In this document: in pieces, positions 51,194 through 61,000 of the stretch
How positions within the stretch are numbered: position 1 is the first letter of the stretch
How the letters are laid out: the number at the start of each line of letters is the position of its first letter
Source: Psychrobacillus sp. FSL H8-0483
GTDB lineage: Bacteria > Bacillota > Bacilli > Bacillales_A > Planococcaceae
NCBI RefSeq assembly: GCF_038637725.1
Contig: NZ_CP152052.1
Coordinates: 2,525,501-2,589,500 of the forward strand
Direction: 5' to 3'
DNA: 64,000 bases
Position numbers and translations under genes: made by a program
Notes under the pieces: generated by a model
The model's database searches: none
The model's input: only the letters and a program-made list of their open reading frames with translations
Told to the model about the DNA's origin: nothing

Positions 51194-52203
51194 TATGCAT
51201 TCCCCCCGTCTTTTTCCGCATATACGTACTTAAGTGCATCTTCTGGAGCTGCATATGGTGCGTCTTCTGCATAATCAGTTGCTTCGTTTACTTCCTTCAT
51301 AATGCGATCATTGATTTCTTTTTCTAATTCAGTCGATAAGATATCAAGTTCTCTCAAATAAGTAGCAAACGTAATAAGTGGATCTAGCGCTTTTCCTTCT
51401 GCAATATCCTCAGCAGTACGGTATTGTCTATCATCATCATCTGACGAGTGAGCAGTTAATCGGTATGTTACTGCTTCAATTAGACTTGGACCTTCTCCAT
51501 TACGAGCGCGGTCTGCTGCTTCTTTTACCACTTTATATACAGCAATTGGATCTTTACCATCCACAGTAACACCAGGCATACCGTAGCTAGATGCACGGTC
51601 TGCAACCGTTTTACTTGCCACTTGGCGTTCAAATGGTACAGAAATCGCATAGTTATTATTTTCAACCATTGTGATACATGGTAACTGATGAACTCCAGCG
51701 AAGTTTAGCCCTTCGTGGAAATCTCCTTGGTTAGAGGATCCTTCTCCGAGCGTTACAAATGTAATAAAATCTTTTTTCTCCATTTTTGCAGCTAATGCTA
51801 CCCCAACTGCGTGTGGTAATTGAGTTGTAACGGGTGAAGAGCCTGTTAAAATGCGATTTTTCTTTTGTCCAAAATGACCAGGCATTTGACGTCCACCTGA
51901 GTTTGGATCTTCCGCTTTTGCAAAAGCAGAAAGCATTAGATCTTTAGCCGTCATGCCGAAATGTAATACAACACCCATATCACGATAATACGGTGCAATA
52001 TAATCCTTTGTATTGTCTAAAGCATATGCTGCCCCAACTTGAGCTGCTTCTTGACCCTGACATGAAATAACAAAAGGTATCTTCCCAGCACGGTTTAATA
52101 ACCACATACGCTCATCAATACGACGCGCCATTAACATCGTTTCAAACATTTTTAACACATCTTCATTTGTTAAACCTAATTCTTCGTGACGATTTGTTGT
52201 CAT
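51193..52203 (-). CDS. bkdAA: Branched-chain 2-oxoacid dehydrogenase, E1 alpha subunit
   Basis: 336 residues from the ATG preceded by AAAGGGGGAG; a longer frame to 52242 reads into lpdV. The thiamine-diphosphate motif is in TLGEGSSNQGDFHEGLNFAG with VENNNYA (about 155-190), and the phosphorylation-loop region SSDDDDRQYR follows. It decarboxylates the 2-oxoacids of Leu, Ile and Val and reduces the lipoyl group of E2. Lies 16 bp after lpdV. Confidence 0.95.
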   Translation of the reverse strand: MTTNRHEELGLTNEDVLKMFETMLMARRIDERMWLLNRAGKIPFVISCQGQEAAQVGAAYALDNTKDYIAPYYRDMGVVLHFGMTAKDLMLSAFAKAEDPNSGGRQMPGHFGQKKNRILTGSSPVTTQLPHAVGVALAAKMEKKDFITFVTLGEGSSNQGDFHEGLNFAGVHQLPCITMVENNNYAISVPFERQVASKTVADRASSYGMPGVTVDGKDPIAVYKVVKEAADRARNGEGPSLIEAVTYRLTAHSSDDDDRQYRTAEDIAEGKALDPLITFATYLRELDILSTELEKEINDRIMKEVNEATDYAEDAPYAAPEDALKYVYAEKDGGNA

Positions 52204-52219
52204 ATAGAACTCCCCCTTT

Positions 52220-53650
52220 TTACATATGAATAGCTTTACCATCTACCGCTAACGCTGCTTCTCCCATGACTTCACTAAGAGTAGGATGCGGATGAATCGT
52301 GTGAGCAATTTCCCATGGTGTAGCGTCGAGTACCATCGCAAGACCTGCTTCCGAAATCATATCGGTTACGTGTGGTCCAATCATATGAACTCCTAATATA
52401 TCATTCGTCACTTTGTCTGCAACGATTTTCACAAACCCATCTGATTCTCCGTATACAAGTGCTTTGCCGATTGCTTTGAAAGAGAACTTACCTACTTTCA
52501 CATCAAAACCTTGGTCTTTCGCCTGTTGTTCAGTGATTCCTACACTAGAGCATTCTGGACTCGCATAAATACAGCGTGATACTAAGTTGTAGTCAATTGG
52601 CGTTATAGTATTACCTGCAATATGCTCAACTGCTGTAATTCCTTCGTGACTTGCAACATGTGCAAGCTGAAGTCCACCAATTACATCACCAATTGCGTAT
52701 ATATGTGATTCTTTTGTTTGGAATGTTTCTGATACCTGAATATATCCTTTTTCGATAACAATATCTGTATTTTCAATACCAATTCCTTCAACGTTTGCTT
52801 GACGCCCAACAGAAACTAACATTTTCTCTGCAGTAAATGTTTTTGTTTCTCCGTTCATCTCTGCTGAAATCGTTACTTGGCTATCTGTCGTTTCTAGTGT
52901 TTCAGGAAGTACTTTTGCACTTGTAGCGAATGTTACTCCTTTTTTCCCTAGTAACTTTTGCATTTCTTTTGAAATATCTTTGTCTTCTGTTGGTATAATG
53001 CGATCAGCATATTCCAAAACAGTTACTTCTACGCCAAAGTCATTTAACATAGAAGCCCATTCGATTCCAATAACACCGCCTCCGACGATTAAAATCGACT
53101 TTGGTAATTCCGTCATTGCTAATGCTTCATCAGAGCTCATCACTATTGTTCCGTCAATTGTTAACCCTGGCAACGTTCGTGGTCTAGATCCAGTAGCGAT
53201 AATGACGTTTTTCGGGATAAGCATTTCATTTTCATCCCCGTTATTCATTTCTACTGAGATTGTTCCACCTGGGGATGGAGAAAAAATAGATGGCCCAAGC
53301 ATTCTACCTGTGCCTTCGTACACATCAATTTTCCCTTTTTTCATTAACCCCTGCACACCCTGATGTAATTGATCTACAATAGAGTCTTTTCGTGCTTGCA
53401 CACGACTAAAATCTAAAGTAACTTCACTTGTGATGACACCAAAATCTGCAGCGTGATTTTTTGTTGTTTTAAATACTTCCGCACTTCGAAGTAATGCTTT
53501 ACTTGGAATACAGCCTTTATGTAAACATGTGCCACCTAGTTTCCCTTTTTCAACAATCGCTGTTTTTAAGCCAAGCTGTGCCGATCGAATAGCAGCGACA
53601 TACCCGCCTGTACCTCCACCAATAATGACTACATCATATTCTTTTGCCAA
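52220..53650 (-). CDS. lpdV: Dihydrolipoyl dehydrogenase of the branched-chain complex (E3)
   Basis: 476 residues from TTG 53650, which gives MAKEYDVVIIGGGTGG as in homologues and lies 9 bases behind AAGGGG; an ATG at 53659 is too near that site. FAD binding GGGTGGYVAA, the redox cysteines in GGTCLHKGCIPSK (about 40-52), NAD binding VGGGVIGIEWASM and the C-terminal His-Pro dyad in HTIHPHPTLSE. It reoxidises the E2 lipoyl group with NAD+. The second gene of the structural operon, 89 bp after leucine dehydrogenase. Confidence 0.95.
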   Translation of the reverse strand: MAKEYDVVIIGGGTGGYVAAIRSAQLGLKTAIVEKGKLGGTCLHKGCIPSKALLRSAEVFKTTKNHAADFGVITSEVTLDFSRVQARKDSIVDQLHQGVQGLMKKGKIDVYEGTGRMLGPSIFSPSPGGTISVEMNNGDENEMLIPKNVIIATGSRPRTLPGLTIDGTIVMSSDEALAMTELPKSILIVGGGVIGIEWASMLNDFGVEVTVLEYADRIIPTEDKDISKEMQKLLGKKGVTFATSAKVLPETLETTDSQVTISAEMNGETKTFTAEKMLVSVGRQANVEGIGIENTDIVIEKGYIQVSETFQTKESHIYAIGDVIGGLQLAHVASHEGITAVEHIAGNTITPIDYNLVSRCIYASPECSSVGITEQQAKDQGFDVKVGKFSFKAIGKALVYGESDGFVKIVADKVTNDILGVHMIGPHVTDMISEAGLAMVLDATPWEIAHTIHPHPTLSEVMGEAALAVDGKAIHM

Positions 53651-53739
53651 GATTAACATCCCCTTAGTGTTCCATTTAAGAAGGCCGCTTTACAAGTTTC
53701 TATAAAGTCGGCCATTTTGTTACTCGATGAAATTATTGA

Positions 53740-54834
53740 TTAACGGCCATTTAATATATGTTTTCCGTTTTGTAAAAATTGACTGCGTGATTTGCCCACT
53801 CGAGCAATGCGTTCTTCCGCTAAACGGTCCGCAGCAACATATGTTGGGATTCCATCACGTTTGGAAATTTCAAAGATACGTTCAATTTTATCATAAATAC
53901 CTGCTACACGATTCATCGCACGCTCTTGGTTATAGCCATACAATTCGTCTGCAACGTTTATTACACCACCCGAGTTAATAACGTAATCTGGTGCGTAAGC
54001 GATACCCATTTCATGGATTAAATCTCCATGTTTTGACTCTCTTAATTGGTTGTTTGCAGAACCTGCAATTACTTTTGCTTTTAATTGTGGAATTGTGTTG
54101 TCATTAATAATTGCACCAAGTGCACAAGGTGCGAAAATATCAGCCTCTTGCGAATAAATTTCATCTACGCTTACTTGTACAGCACCGAAAGCATTTACTA
54201 CACGGTCAACAGAAGCTTGATTGATGTCTGCTACAATCAGTTTAGCACCATCTTTATGAAGGTACTCGCATAGTGTGTAAGCAACGTTCCCTACACCTTG
54301 AACAGCAACAGTTTTTCCTTCAAGTGAATCTGTACCAAATGCTTCTTTTGCTGCTGCTTTCATCCCAACATACACGCCGTAAGCAGTTACTGGAGATGGA
54401 TTACCCGAAGAACCAAATGCTTCTGAAATACCCGTCACATAATTTGTCTCTTCATGAATTAAATCCATATCTGCAACAGTTGTCCCAACGTCTTCTGCTG
54501 TAATATAACGACCATTTAACCCTTGGATAAAACGACCAAACGCACGGAACATTTCTTCATTTTTATCTTTTAATGGATCTCCGATGATTACAGTTTTACC
54601 GCCGCCAAGGTTAAGTCCAGCAGCTGCATTTTTATATGTCATCCCTTTAGCTAAACGTAGTGCATCTTCAATCGCTTCTTCTTCTGAAGCATAATTCCAC
54701 ATACGCGTTCCACCAAGTGCTGGTCCTAATGTAGTATCATGAATAGCGATAATTGCTTTTAGACCTGATGTTTTATCTTGGCAAAATACTAATTGCTCGT
54801 AATCGTAAGATTCCATATATTTAAAAATTTCCAT
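53740..54834 (-). CDS. bcd: Leucine dehydrogenase (branched-chain amino acid dehydrogenase)
   Basis: 364 residues. The Glu/Leu/Phe/Val dehydrogenase signature [15 protein letters not shown] (about 74-88, Lys80) and NAD binding [17 protein letters not shown] (about 180-196) are present. It oxidatively deaminates Leu, Ile and Val to the 2-oxoacids that the downstream complex consumes. ptb and buk, which accompany it in B. subtilis, are missing, so acyl-CoA is not converted to the free acid here. AGGAGG precedes the ATG. Confidence 0.94.
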   Translation of the reverse strand: MEIFKYMESYDYEQLVFCQDKTSGLKAIIAIHDTTLGPALGGTRMWNYASEEEAIEDALRLAKGMTYKNAAAGLNLGGGKTVIIGDPLKDKNEEMFRAFGRFIQGLNGRYITAEDVGTTVADMDLIHEETNYVTGISEAFGSSGNPSPVTAYGVYVGMKAAAKEAFGTDSLEGKTVAVQGVGNVAYTLCEYLHKDGAKLIVADINQASVDRVVNAFGAVQVSVDEIYSQEADIFAPCALGAIINDNTIPQLKAKVIAGSANNQLRESKHGDLIHEMGIAYAPDYVINSGGVINVADELYGYNQERAMNRVAGIYDKIERIFEISKRDGIPTYVAADRLAEERIARVGKSRSQFLQNGKHILNGR

Positions 54835-54899
54835 TTGTAGTTCCTCCTAGTAGTTAAGAAATTATATATTTTTTTGAAAATGATTATATTCTTAAATTA

Positions 54900-54987
54900 C
54901 ATCCCCATGTAGTTTAAATAAAATTTATATGTTTAAAACCCCTTTGAATAAATCGCCAACATTTCCAGTGATTGAACATCCCCATGT
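54900..54987. promoter_or_regulatory. Two identical ACATCCCCATGT boxes before bcd
   Basis: The partly palindromic 12-mer ACATCCCCATGT occurs at 54900-54911 and 54976-54987, 76 bp (about seven helical turns) apart, in the gap between bkdR and bcd. They may be BkdR binding sites. No sigma-54 -24/-12 pair was found in this gap. Confidence 0.5.
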
Positions 54988-54997
54988 AAAAATCACG

Positions 54998-57028
54998 TTA
55001 ATCTAAATGATATTTTTCTAATTTGTAATATAAGGTACGGAGTGAGATGTTCAGCTTTTTAGCTGTCTGTGATTTATTGCCTTCACAAACTCGGAGAGCA
55101 TTCAATAATACTTTTTTCTCCATAACATCCATTTGTTCTGCAAGCGTCCCTATTTGTTCTTCATCACTGCCATCATCCGACATAGCCAAAATATACTTTG
55201 GTAAGTGATGCTCTTCTATTATTCGATCCTGTGCTTCTAGGAAAATCATTGTTCGACTGATAATGTTCTCCAGTTCTCTTAAATTACCTGGCCAATCATA
55301 AAAGTGCAAGCTTTCCATCGCTGATTTGGTAAATCCCTCTATGTTACGTCCAAATTCTTTGTTTAATTTAACAAGGAGATGATTTGCAATTAATGGAATG
55401 TCTTGCTTCCTAGCTCTTAATGCTGGCACATGAATAGGCATTCGATTTAACTGAAAATAAAAATCCTCTCGGAATGTTCCTTCCAGCATCAGTTTCTCCA
55501 GATTAAAATAACTTGCCGCTATTATTCGAACGTCCACCGGAATAGAAGTGGTGCCGCCTACTCGAATTATAGCATTTTCTCTTAGAACCCTTAGGAGCTT
55601 TGCCTGTGTTTTATTCGTCAGTTCACCAACTTCATCTAAGAAAATGGTACCATTATTCGCCTCATCGAAAAGACCAAGGTAACTTGTTCCACCCTCTTCG
55701 TATCCAAATAATTCCCGTTCTAGAAGATGCTCTTCTTGCGAGCTACAATTTACTCGAATGAACTGATTATATTTTCTATTACTTGCGGTATGAATCGCAT
55801 GTGCAAATAATTCTTTCCCTGAACCGACTTCTCCCCTTAGAAGAACGGTCACTGGGACACTAGCTGCCAGTTTTGCCTGGTTAACAGCGAACTGAATTTG
55901 TTCGGATTTCCCAATAATATCTTCGAAAGAAAAACTAAATTCTAAATTTCGAATGAGCGTACGAGCATGGTCGAGTTCTTTCATTAACAATCTCATTTCA
56001 GTCATGTCGTGTATAACACCGACACTACCCTTCAGATGGTTGTTGACAATAATTGGTGCAACATTCACAATTACATCTTTTTTCTGCTCTCCCACTCTTA
56101 AATTTACTCCACGAATCGGCTTCCTTGTTTGCAACACCTTTAAGTGGATGCTTTCTCCTTCCGAAATATCCGCAGTTGCTGGTTTACCAATCACTTCTTC
56201 TTCGCTAAAACCAGTAATACGGGTATAAGCTGGATTAATCAGAATTCCTTTGCCCTCTTCATCTACTACAGAAATAGCATCATCGCTTGAATAAATAATA
56301 GCTTCTAACATTTTTTGAATTTCCGTTAAATTTGTAATTTCTTCTGCAAGTCGAACAACTTCCGAAATATCTTTGAACACGGCAAATGCGCCGACTCGTT
56401 TCCCTTCCTCATTAATCATCGGATACCTAGAGGTAACGATTTTGGTACCGCTTTCAAGAGTCAGTTCTTTGTTTAATTCGAAACGACCAGTTTCGAATAT
56501 TCTCGGTAATTCGCTTAATGATATAACTTCATGTACATGCTTCCCAATTGCTTCCTCTACAGGCATTTTCGTCATCTTTTCCGCACTTTTATTGAAAAAG
56601 TTTACAATGCCTTGGTCATCAATACCAATCATACCTTCTTCAATGGAATTAAAAATTAATTCTTGCATCATCGTTTTATGATCAATGATTTGAATATAAT
56701 CATTTTTCTCTTCAATTAATGTAACGATTAAGTTTGCAATCCCACCTGGTATTAAAACAGCTGCGGCAGGCCGATTGGCTAGAAGCGCTTGAAACACTTT
56801 CTTTTGTCCTGACACATCAAAGATTATTTGAATGTCACCACTTAACGGAACTGTCCAATCTGTATAAGTCGGAATTCCCTTCTGTTTAGCGTAAATCATT
56901 CCAGGAGCTTCCTCATTGATATCTACAACACCAGTTACTTGTAGGTAATCGGCTTGCTCAATCAACTTCAGAAGTGCATATCCACCTTTACCTGCACCTA
57001 CAATAAGTATTTTTGCAAAAATATGCAC
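54998..57028 (-). CDS. bkdR: BkdR-like AAA+ regulator lacking the sigma-54 contact loop
   Basis: About 676 residues. An N-terminal NAD-binding-like domain (KILIVGAGKGGYALLKLIEQ) and two PAS domains (about 125-240 and 240-355) precede an AAA+ domain at about 370-600 with Walker A GEVGSGKE, Walker B TIFLDEVGE and the arginine region NRMPIHVPALRARKQDIPL, and a Fis-type helix-turn-helix at the end (LNISLRTLYYKLEKYHL). The GAFTGA loop is missing: ELFGYEEG passes directly to GTSYLGLFDEANN. The start is unclear; the long frame begins at 57049 (TTG), and GGGGG sits just before the GTG chosen here, too close to be ideal. Regulates bkd genes downstream. Confidence 0.87.
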   Translation of the reverse strand: MHIFAKILIVGAGKGGYALLKLIEQADYLQVTGVVDINEEAPGMIYAKQKGIPTYTDWTVPLSGDIQIIFDVSGQKKVFQALLANRPAAAVLIPGGIANLIVTLIEEKNDYIQIIDHKTMMQELIFNSIEEGMIGIDDQGIVNFFNKSAEKMTKMPVEEAIGKHVHEVISLSELPRIFETGRFELNKELTLESGTKIVTSRYPMINEEGKRVGAFAVFKDISEVVRLAEEITNLTEIQKMLEAIIYSSDDAISVVDEEGKGILINPAYTRITGFSEEEVIGKPATADISEGESIHLKVLQTRKPIRGVNLRVGEQKKDVIVNVAPIIVNNHLKGSVGVIHDMTEMRLLMKELDHARTLIRNLEFSFSFEDIIGKSEQIQFAVNQAKLAASVPVTVLLRGEVGSGKELFAHAIHTASNRKYNQFIRVNCSSQEEHLLERELFGYEEGGTSYLGLFDEANNGTIFLDEVGELTNKTQAKLLRVLRENAIIRVGGTTSIPVDVRIIAASYFNLEKLMLEGTFREDFYFQLNRMPIHVPALRARKQDIPLIANHLLVKLNKEFGRNIEGFTKSAMESLHFYDWPGNLRELENIISRTMIFLEAQDRIIEEHHLPKYILAMSDDGSDEEQIGTLAEQMDVMEKKVLLNALRVCEGNKSQTAKKLNISLRTLYYKLEKYHLD

Positions 57029-57090
57029 ACCCCCGTTTTTGTTCTGCAACTAATTGCACTTCTCATTTATCATAACGCAAGTTTCTTTCA

Positions 57091-57118
57091 TTGACAATCA
57101 AATTCTTGCATGTAAAAT
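57091..57118 (+). promoter_or_regulatory. Candidate sigma-A promoter of yqzF
   Basis: TTGACA and TAAAAT separated by 16 bases, 28 bp before the ATG at 57147. Confidence 0.6.
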
Positions 57119-57146
57119 TATATTGGTAGGAACAGGAGTGAAGAAA

Positions 57147-57398
57147 ATGGCTCGCTTAGCGGCTTTAATCGTGTTATTAATTCCTGGAATTTTAGCAGCA
57201 TTTGGGATTAAATTAATGAGAGATACTTTTTTCGGTTTACAAATTCTCCCTATCGGGGGCTTGGCTATTCAATTTATAAGCGGAATTATTTTCACTGTTT
57301 TAGGATTAGGCTTTTTTGCTGGATTTTTATTAAACAGAGATCGAAAAAACGGAAAAGTTGCTCCACGATTTCAAAAGAAAAAAGACGCAGACTTGTAA
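57147..57398 (+). CDS. yqzF: DUF2627 family small membrane protein (YqzF)
   Basis: 83 residues from the ATG with AACAGGAGTG 8 bases upstream; a longer frame to 57054 includes the promoter and is rejected. Two helices (about 4-24 and 37-62), a basic tail KNGKVAPRFQKKKDADL. DUF2627 is conserved at this place beside bkdR in Bacillales; function unknown. Divergent from bkdR, convergent with the GDPD gene, sharing its terminator. Confidence 0.85.
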   Translation: MARLAALIVLLIPGILAAFGIKLMRDTFFGLQILPIGGLAIQFISGIIFTVLGLGFFAGFLLNRDRKNGKVAPRFQKKKDADL

Positions 57399-57418
57399 TA
57401 ATAGTCAGCGTCTTTTTT
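57379..57418. terminator. Bidirectional terminator between yqzF and the GDPD gene
   Basis: AAAAAAGACGCAGACT and AGTCAGCGTCTTTTTT pair around TGTAATAAT. It overlaps both stop codons, so both genes end within the stem. Confidence 0.9.
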
Positions 57419-58124
57419 GTCTTTGCAATATTTTCTTAGGATAATCGGTAATCCATCCAATAACTGATTCATGTGGATGCTCGATATATTTTTCATTTCC
57501 TTTTACATTGTAGAAACGTATTGGAAAACCAGCACCCCATATTTTGTGCATGAGTTCAGAATCATAGAATTTTTTGTTTAAATGGATAGCGTCTAATTCT
57601 TTTAACGATAACACGTAATCCCATTCAGAATTTTTTTTACCAATAAAGGCCGTTTGGGTATCCCATTGCATCTCATGGATCGTTTCTAATATGCTAAATT
57701 CGAAGGAAGAAAAATGGACATCGGCAATCCCTTTTGTTTTTTCGACGACTTCTTTAATTTTTTCCTTTTTGCCAAGAAAGGATTCTTTTAGTTCAACATT
57801 AAGCTTGATGCCTGTTGGTGCGACAAACTGTAAAAATTCATCGAATGTCAGCACTCGACTATAGAAAAACTTACGATAAAAAACTCTCCCTAATTTGAGG
57901 TCCAATACTTCTTCTGCCAGCATATCCGTAATACGGCGCTTATTTCCAGCTAATCGAAAAAAATCTATATCATGCGTGACAAATGCAACACCATCCGCTG
58001 ATAGTTGAAGATCTAATTCAAGGCCATCTGCTCCAATCTTGATCGCTCTTTTAAAGGCTTTCATGGAGTTTTCGACTGTTTTCACCGAGTATCCACGATG
58101 TGCATATACAGGTATTTTAGACAT
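57405..58124 (-). CDS. Glycerophosphodiester phosphodiesterase family protein (YqiK-like)
   Basis: 239 residues. GDPD signature: PVYAHRGYSVKTVENSMKAF (about 5-24, His-Arg), DGLELDLQLSADGVAFVTHD (about 33-52, metal ligands Glu/Asp and general base His). It splits glycerophosphodiesters to glycerol-3-phosphate and an alcohol, Ca or Mg dependent. No signal peptide, so intracellular phospholipid head-group recycling. It overlaps the FapA-like gene by 8 bp, so they form one unit. Confidence 0.9.
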   Translation of the reverse strand: MSKIPVYAHRGYSVKTVENSMKAFKRAIKIGADGLELDLQLSADGVAFVTHDIDFFRLAGNKRRITDMLAEEVLDLKLGRVFYRKFFYSRVLTFDEFLQFVAPTGIKLNVELKESFLGKKEKIKEVVEKTKGIADVHFSSFEFSILETIHEMQWDTQTAFIGKKNSEWDYVLSLKELDAIHLNKKFYDSELMHKIWGAGFPIRFYNVKGNEKYIEHPHESVIGWITDYPKKILQRQKRR

Positions 58125-59688
58125 TTAACTCCCCATTTTCTAATTTAAATTTACCATTTGTTCGACTTGCTAGCATAGAAGACTTATTGCCAATCTGAAT
58201 TATTGTACCCGCATTTGCTTCCTTGGTTATGTTAATATAATAATCCCCAGTATGTCGCAACATTTTTAAGATACGTTGAATCTCCGCATCTATTTCTTTT
58301 ACTTCTTGTTGCATATTATTATATTTTTGCTTTGTTTGTTCATATACAGCAATTTGCTGGATGGACATCGTATTTTCTAATTGTTTTAATTGGCTGACCT
58401 GGACATTCAGTTTCGTCAGTTCATTTTGTAGCTTCATCATTTTTTCAGCATGTATTTTCGCATTTTCCGTTAGTATTTTGCGATCAATACCTTGAACAAT
58501 GAGTTCTGTTTTTCTTTCTAAGCTATTTCCACAATATGCTGCTGTAATAGAATTGATCGCGATCACTTTACCACCAATAATTTTTCCTTTACGTTCATCT
58601 AAAAATATTTCATTTGCAAATATTGTAGACCCTAAAGCATAATATCCGATTTGAATATTTTCTTTCGCCTCAAGTGAACATTCATTTGCATGTTTAATAT
58701 AAATATTCTTATGTGCTTCTACTTTGGTAACACCACGCCCAAAAATGCCTCCCTTTATGAAGACATCCCCTTCTGTAGATTTGATTAGCTCCGCTGAATT
58801 TACACCCTCTTTAGCTTCTACTGAAACGTCTCCAGATGCGATCACAGAATAACCTGGCATAATTGTTCCTTTTACTTGAATAGACCCATCAAACTTTAAA
58901 TTTCCTGTTTCCAATCCAACATCACCATCCACTATTAGATGCTTTTGAACCGACAGCAGGCCATTTACTTCGCCGATGACACCCTTTGTTTTAGAACGAA
59001 GAACTGTTTTACCACCTTCTTCAACTTCATAGGCACATTTCGTATCATACTTTAATGGAAGATCGTTTCCGGGGCTAGCGGGTACTTGCTCTCCCATAAT
59101 ATTTTTTCCTGGAGTTCCGTTTTTCGGAGGAATTTTTTCTCCTAACCAAGAGCCTTCTTCAATCTCGACAATAAAATTCATGTCGAAATAGTCTGCTTTA
59201 CCATCCTCATTAATAACAGGTTTTTTTTCTGCCTGCGATAAGTAGGAGATTTTCGCATCTTCCCCTTTTTGAGGAGGTAAGCCTTGTGCAATTATGTATG
59301 ATTTCCCTGTCTTAATCGTTAAAAAATCCAATGGTTGTTGACCGTAGGTAATATGATGTTCCACTAATAATTTTTGAATGGCTGATTGAACATCTATAAT
59401 ATTCTCATGAATATATGCTTGAGATTCATAAAATGTAATAAGCGCTTGCATTTTATCTGCACTAATATCCAGTTCCATACTTTCAATCCAAGTGCCAATC
59501 TCAATTGCCTCATGAGATTTACTTTCAACAGCTTTTTTGACAGCCATAAAATTAGATACTTTTAAACGCGGATATTTTCGAGTCATTTCATCAAATTTCT
59601 TTAAGTTAAAACCATCTTTTTTAATCGTAATGTATACTCGTCCACTATCTTCTAATAGCGACATATCATCATTTTCTTCGATAATCAT
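58117..59688 (-). CDS. FapA (DUF342) family protein
   Basis: About 523 residues. N-terminal region (1-165) followed by the DUF342 beta-helix-like part with repeated gly-rich strands (GDVGLETGNLKFDGSIQVKG, PGYSVIASGDVSVEAKEGVN, about 235-300) and a coiled coil at about 385-470 (rich in Gln, Leu, Lys). FapA-type proteins are linked to polymer assembly such as bactofilin-like scaffolds or flagellar assembly; the role here is unknown. The ATG at 59688 fits best, with AGGGG 12 bases upstream; the frame could begin at 59709. Lies between spo0A and the GDPD gene. Confidence 0.75.
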   Translation of the reverse strand: MIIEENDDMSLLEDSGRVYITIKKDGFNLKKFDEMTRKYPRLKVSNFMAVKKAVESKSHEAIEIGTWIESMELDISADKMQALITFYESQAYIHENIIDVQSAIQKLLVEHHITYGQQPLDFLTIKTGKSYIIAQGLPPQKGEDAKISYLSQAEKKPVINEDGKADYFDMNFIVEIEEGSWLGEKIPPKNGTPGKNIMGEQVPASPGNDLPLKYDTKCAYEVEEGGKTVLRSKTKGVIGEVNGLLSVQKHLIVDGDVGLETGNLKFDGSIQVKGTIMPGYSVIASGDVSVEAKEGVNSAELIKSTEGDVFIKGGIFGRGVTKVEAHKNIYIKHANECSLEAKENIQIGYYALGSTIFANEIFLDERKGKIIGGKVIAINSITAAYCGNSLERKTELIVQGIDRKILTENAKIHAEKMMKLQNELTKLNVQVSQLKQLENTMSIQQIAVYEQTKQKYNNMQQEVKEIDAEIQRILKMLRHTGDYYINITKEANAGTIIQIGNKSSMLASRTNGKFKLENGELNV

Positions 59689-59910
59689 TATTCGCACACA
59701 CCCCTTCATTCTTCATTATACGCCCCATTAATAATGGTAGGTTAGAAAAAAGGGTCATACAATTGAATATCCCTATTAATACCTAGAAAATTTGAAAATA
59801 ACTTATAATTCTAATTTATTTTTAGTACTTTAGTTCTATATAGAGATTACTTAAATAAGTTGAACGGTAAGCGAATAGTCAAACAAACAATTACTAAATC
59901 AGGCATAACA

Positions 59911-59959
59911 AAAAACACCTCTACTCACTTGAAGGAAAACTTGTAAATGAAGGTGTTTC
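59911..59959 (-). terminator. Terminator of spo0A
   Basis: AAACACCTTC and GAGGTGTTTTTT pair across a 25-base loop, about 110 bp beyond the spo0A stop. Confidence 0.7.
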
Positions 59960-60069
59960 ATATTTTGCAACTATTCATTTAGATTTATTGTGTACAAAAA
60001 GTAGTTTGCTGGTATAGATTCCGAAATCTCAATTTGAGATATTCTTATATTTAAAAGCTAAAAGTAACC

Positions 60070-60861
60070 TTAACTAGCCATATTTTCCATACGAATTTTA
60101 TCTGCAATCATTGCAATGAACTCTGAGTTCGTCGGCTTCGACTTTAAATGATGCACTGTATAGCCAAACATTTTCGAGATTGTTTCGTAGTTTCCTCTGT
60201 TCCAGGCAACTTCGATTGCGTGTCGAATTGCTCGTTCTACACGTGATGGTGTCGTTTGGAATTTCTTAGCGATTTCTGGATATAATACTTTCGTTATAGA
60301 ACCAAGTAACTCGATATCGGTGTAGACCATTTGAATGGCTTCTCTTAAATAAGAATAGCCTTTAATATGTGCAGGTACTCCAATCTCCTTAATTACATTT
60401 GTAATAATATTATCTATCATGCGTTTGTTTTGCACTGCTTCTTTTTCAGGATTTGATTTTGCTGGAACTTCTTGAACAGTGCCTTTTCTACCGACAACTT
60501 GTTTAATTTGTGTCACAAGTCTTTCAAATTCGAAAGGTTTCAACATGAAATAGGAAGCTCCTAAATCCACCGCTTGCTTCATCACATCTTCCTGACCAAA
60601 TGCAGTTAGCATAATTACTTGAATGCCATTTAGTTTATCATCTTTTTGTAATGAATCCAAAACTGCAATACCGTCTAAATGTGGCATGATGATATCTAGT
60701 AATAAAACATCCGGATTAATGGTTTCTAACATTTCCAAACAAAGCTTACCATTTACAGCAGTACCTATTACTTCTATATCTGGATGTTGATCAAAATAAG
60801 AATCCATTGTACGAATCAAGTCTTTGTTATCATCCACAATTGCAATTTTAATTTTCTCCAT
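60070..60861 (-). CDS. spo0A: Sporulation master response regulator Spo0A
   Basis: 263 residues from the ATG with AAAGGTGG 8 bases upstream (GTG at 60873 is an alternative). Receiver domain 1-120 with acidic pocket VDDN (10-12), phosphorylated Asp56 in [12 protein letters not shown], Thr in MLTAFG and Lys in FMLKPF. C-terminal sporulation domain 145-260 with [20 protein letters not shown], the DNA recognition helix. It controls entry into sporulation. Every key residue of B. subtilis Spo0A that I can check is present. The window therefore comes from an endospore former. Confidence 0.98.
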   Translation of the reverse strand: MEKIKIAIVDDNKDLIRTMDSYFDQHPDIEVIGTAVNGKLCLEMLETINPDVLLLDIIMPHLDGIAVLDSLQKDDKLNGIQVIMLTAFGQEDVMKQAVDLGASYFMLKPFEFERLVTQIKQVVGRKGTVQEVPAKSNPEKEAVQNKRMIDNIITNVIKEIGVPAHIKGYSYLREAIQMVYTDIELLGSITKVLYPEIAKKFQTTPSRVERAIRHAIEVAWNRGNYETISKMFGYTVHHLKSKPTNSEFIAMIADKIRMENMAS

Positions 60862-60899
60862 AAATTCATCCACCTTTAGTATATTTTGACTTAGATACT

Positions 60900-60924
60900 A
60901 TTCGCTCTTTTTAGACGACATCCT
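60900..60924 (-). promoter_or_regulatory. Candidate sigma-H promoter of spo0A
   Basis: On the minus strand AGGATGT (60924-60918) and CGAAT (60904-60900) are separated by 13 bases, the arrangement of sigma-H promoters such as B. subtilis spo0A Ps. It lies about 40 bp before the ATG. Confidence 0.55.
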
Positions 60925-61000
60925 TTATTTTTTTGAAAAATAAGTCTTTTAGAATACGTTTCCGTTGAATTCTGACATAATGTTAAATCTTTCAACAACT

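Noticed and set aside
54835-54997. Sigma-54 promoter before the bkd genes
   Set aside because: Searched for GG-N10-GC on the minus strand; the nearest words (TTGGCGATTTATTC) lack the -12 GC.
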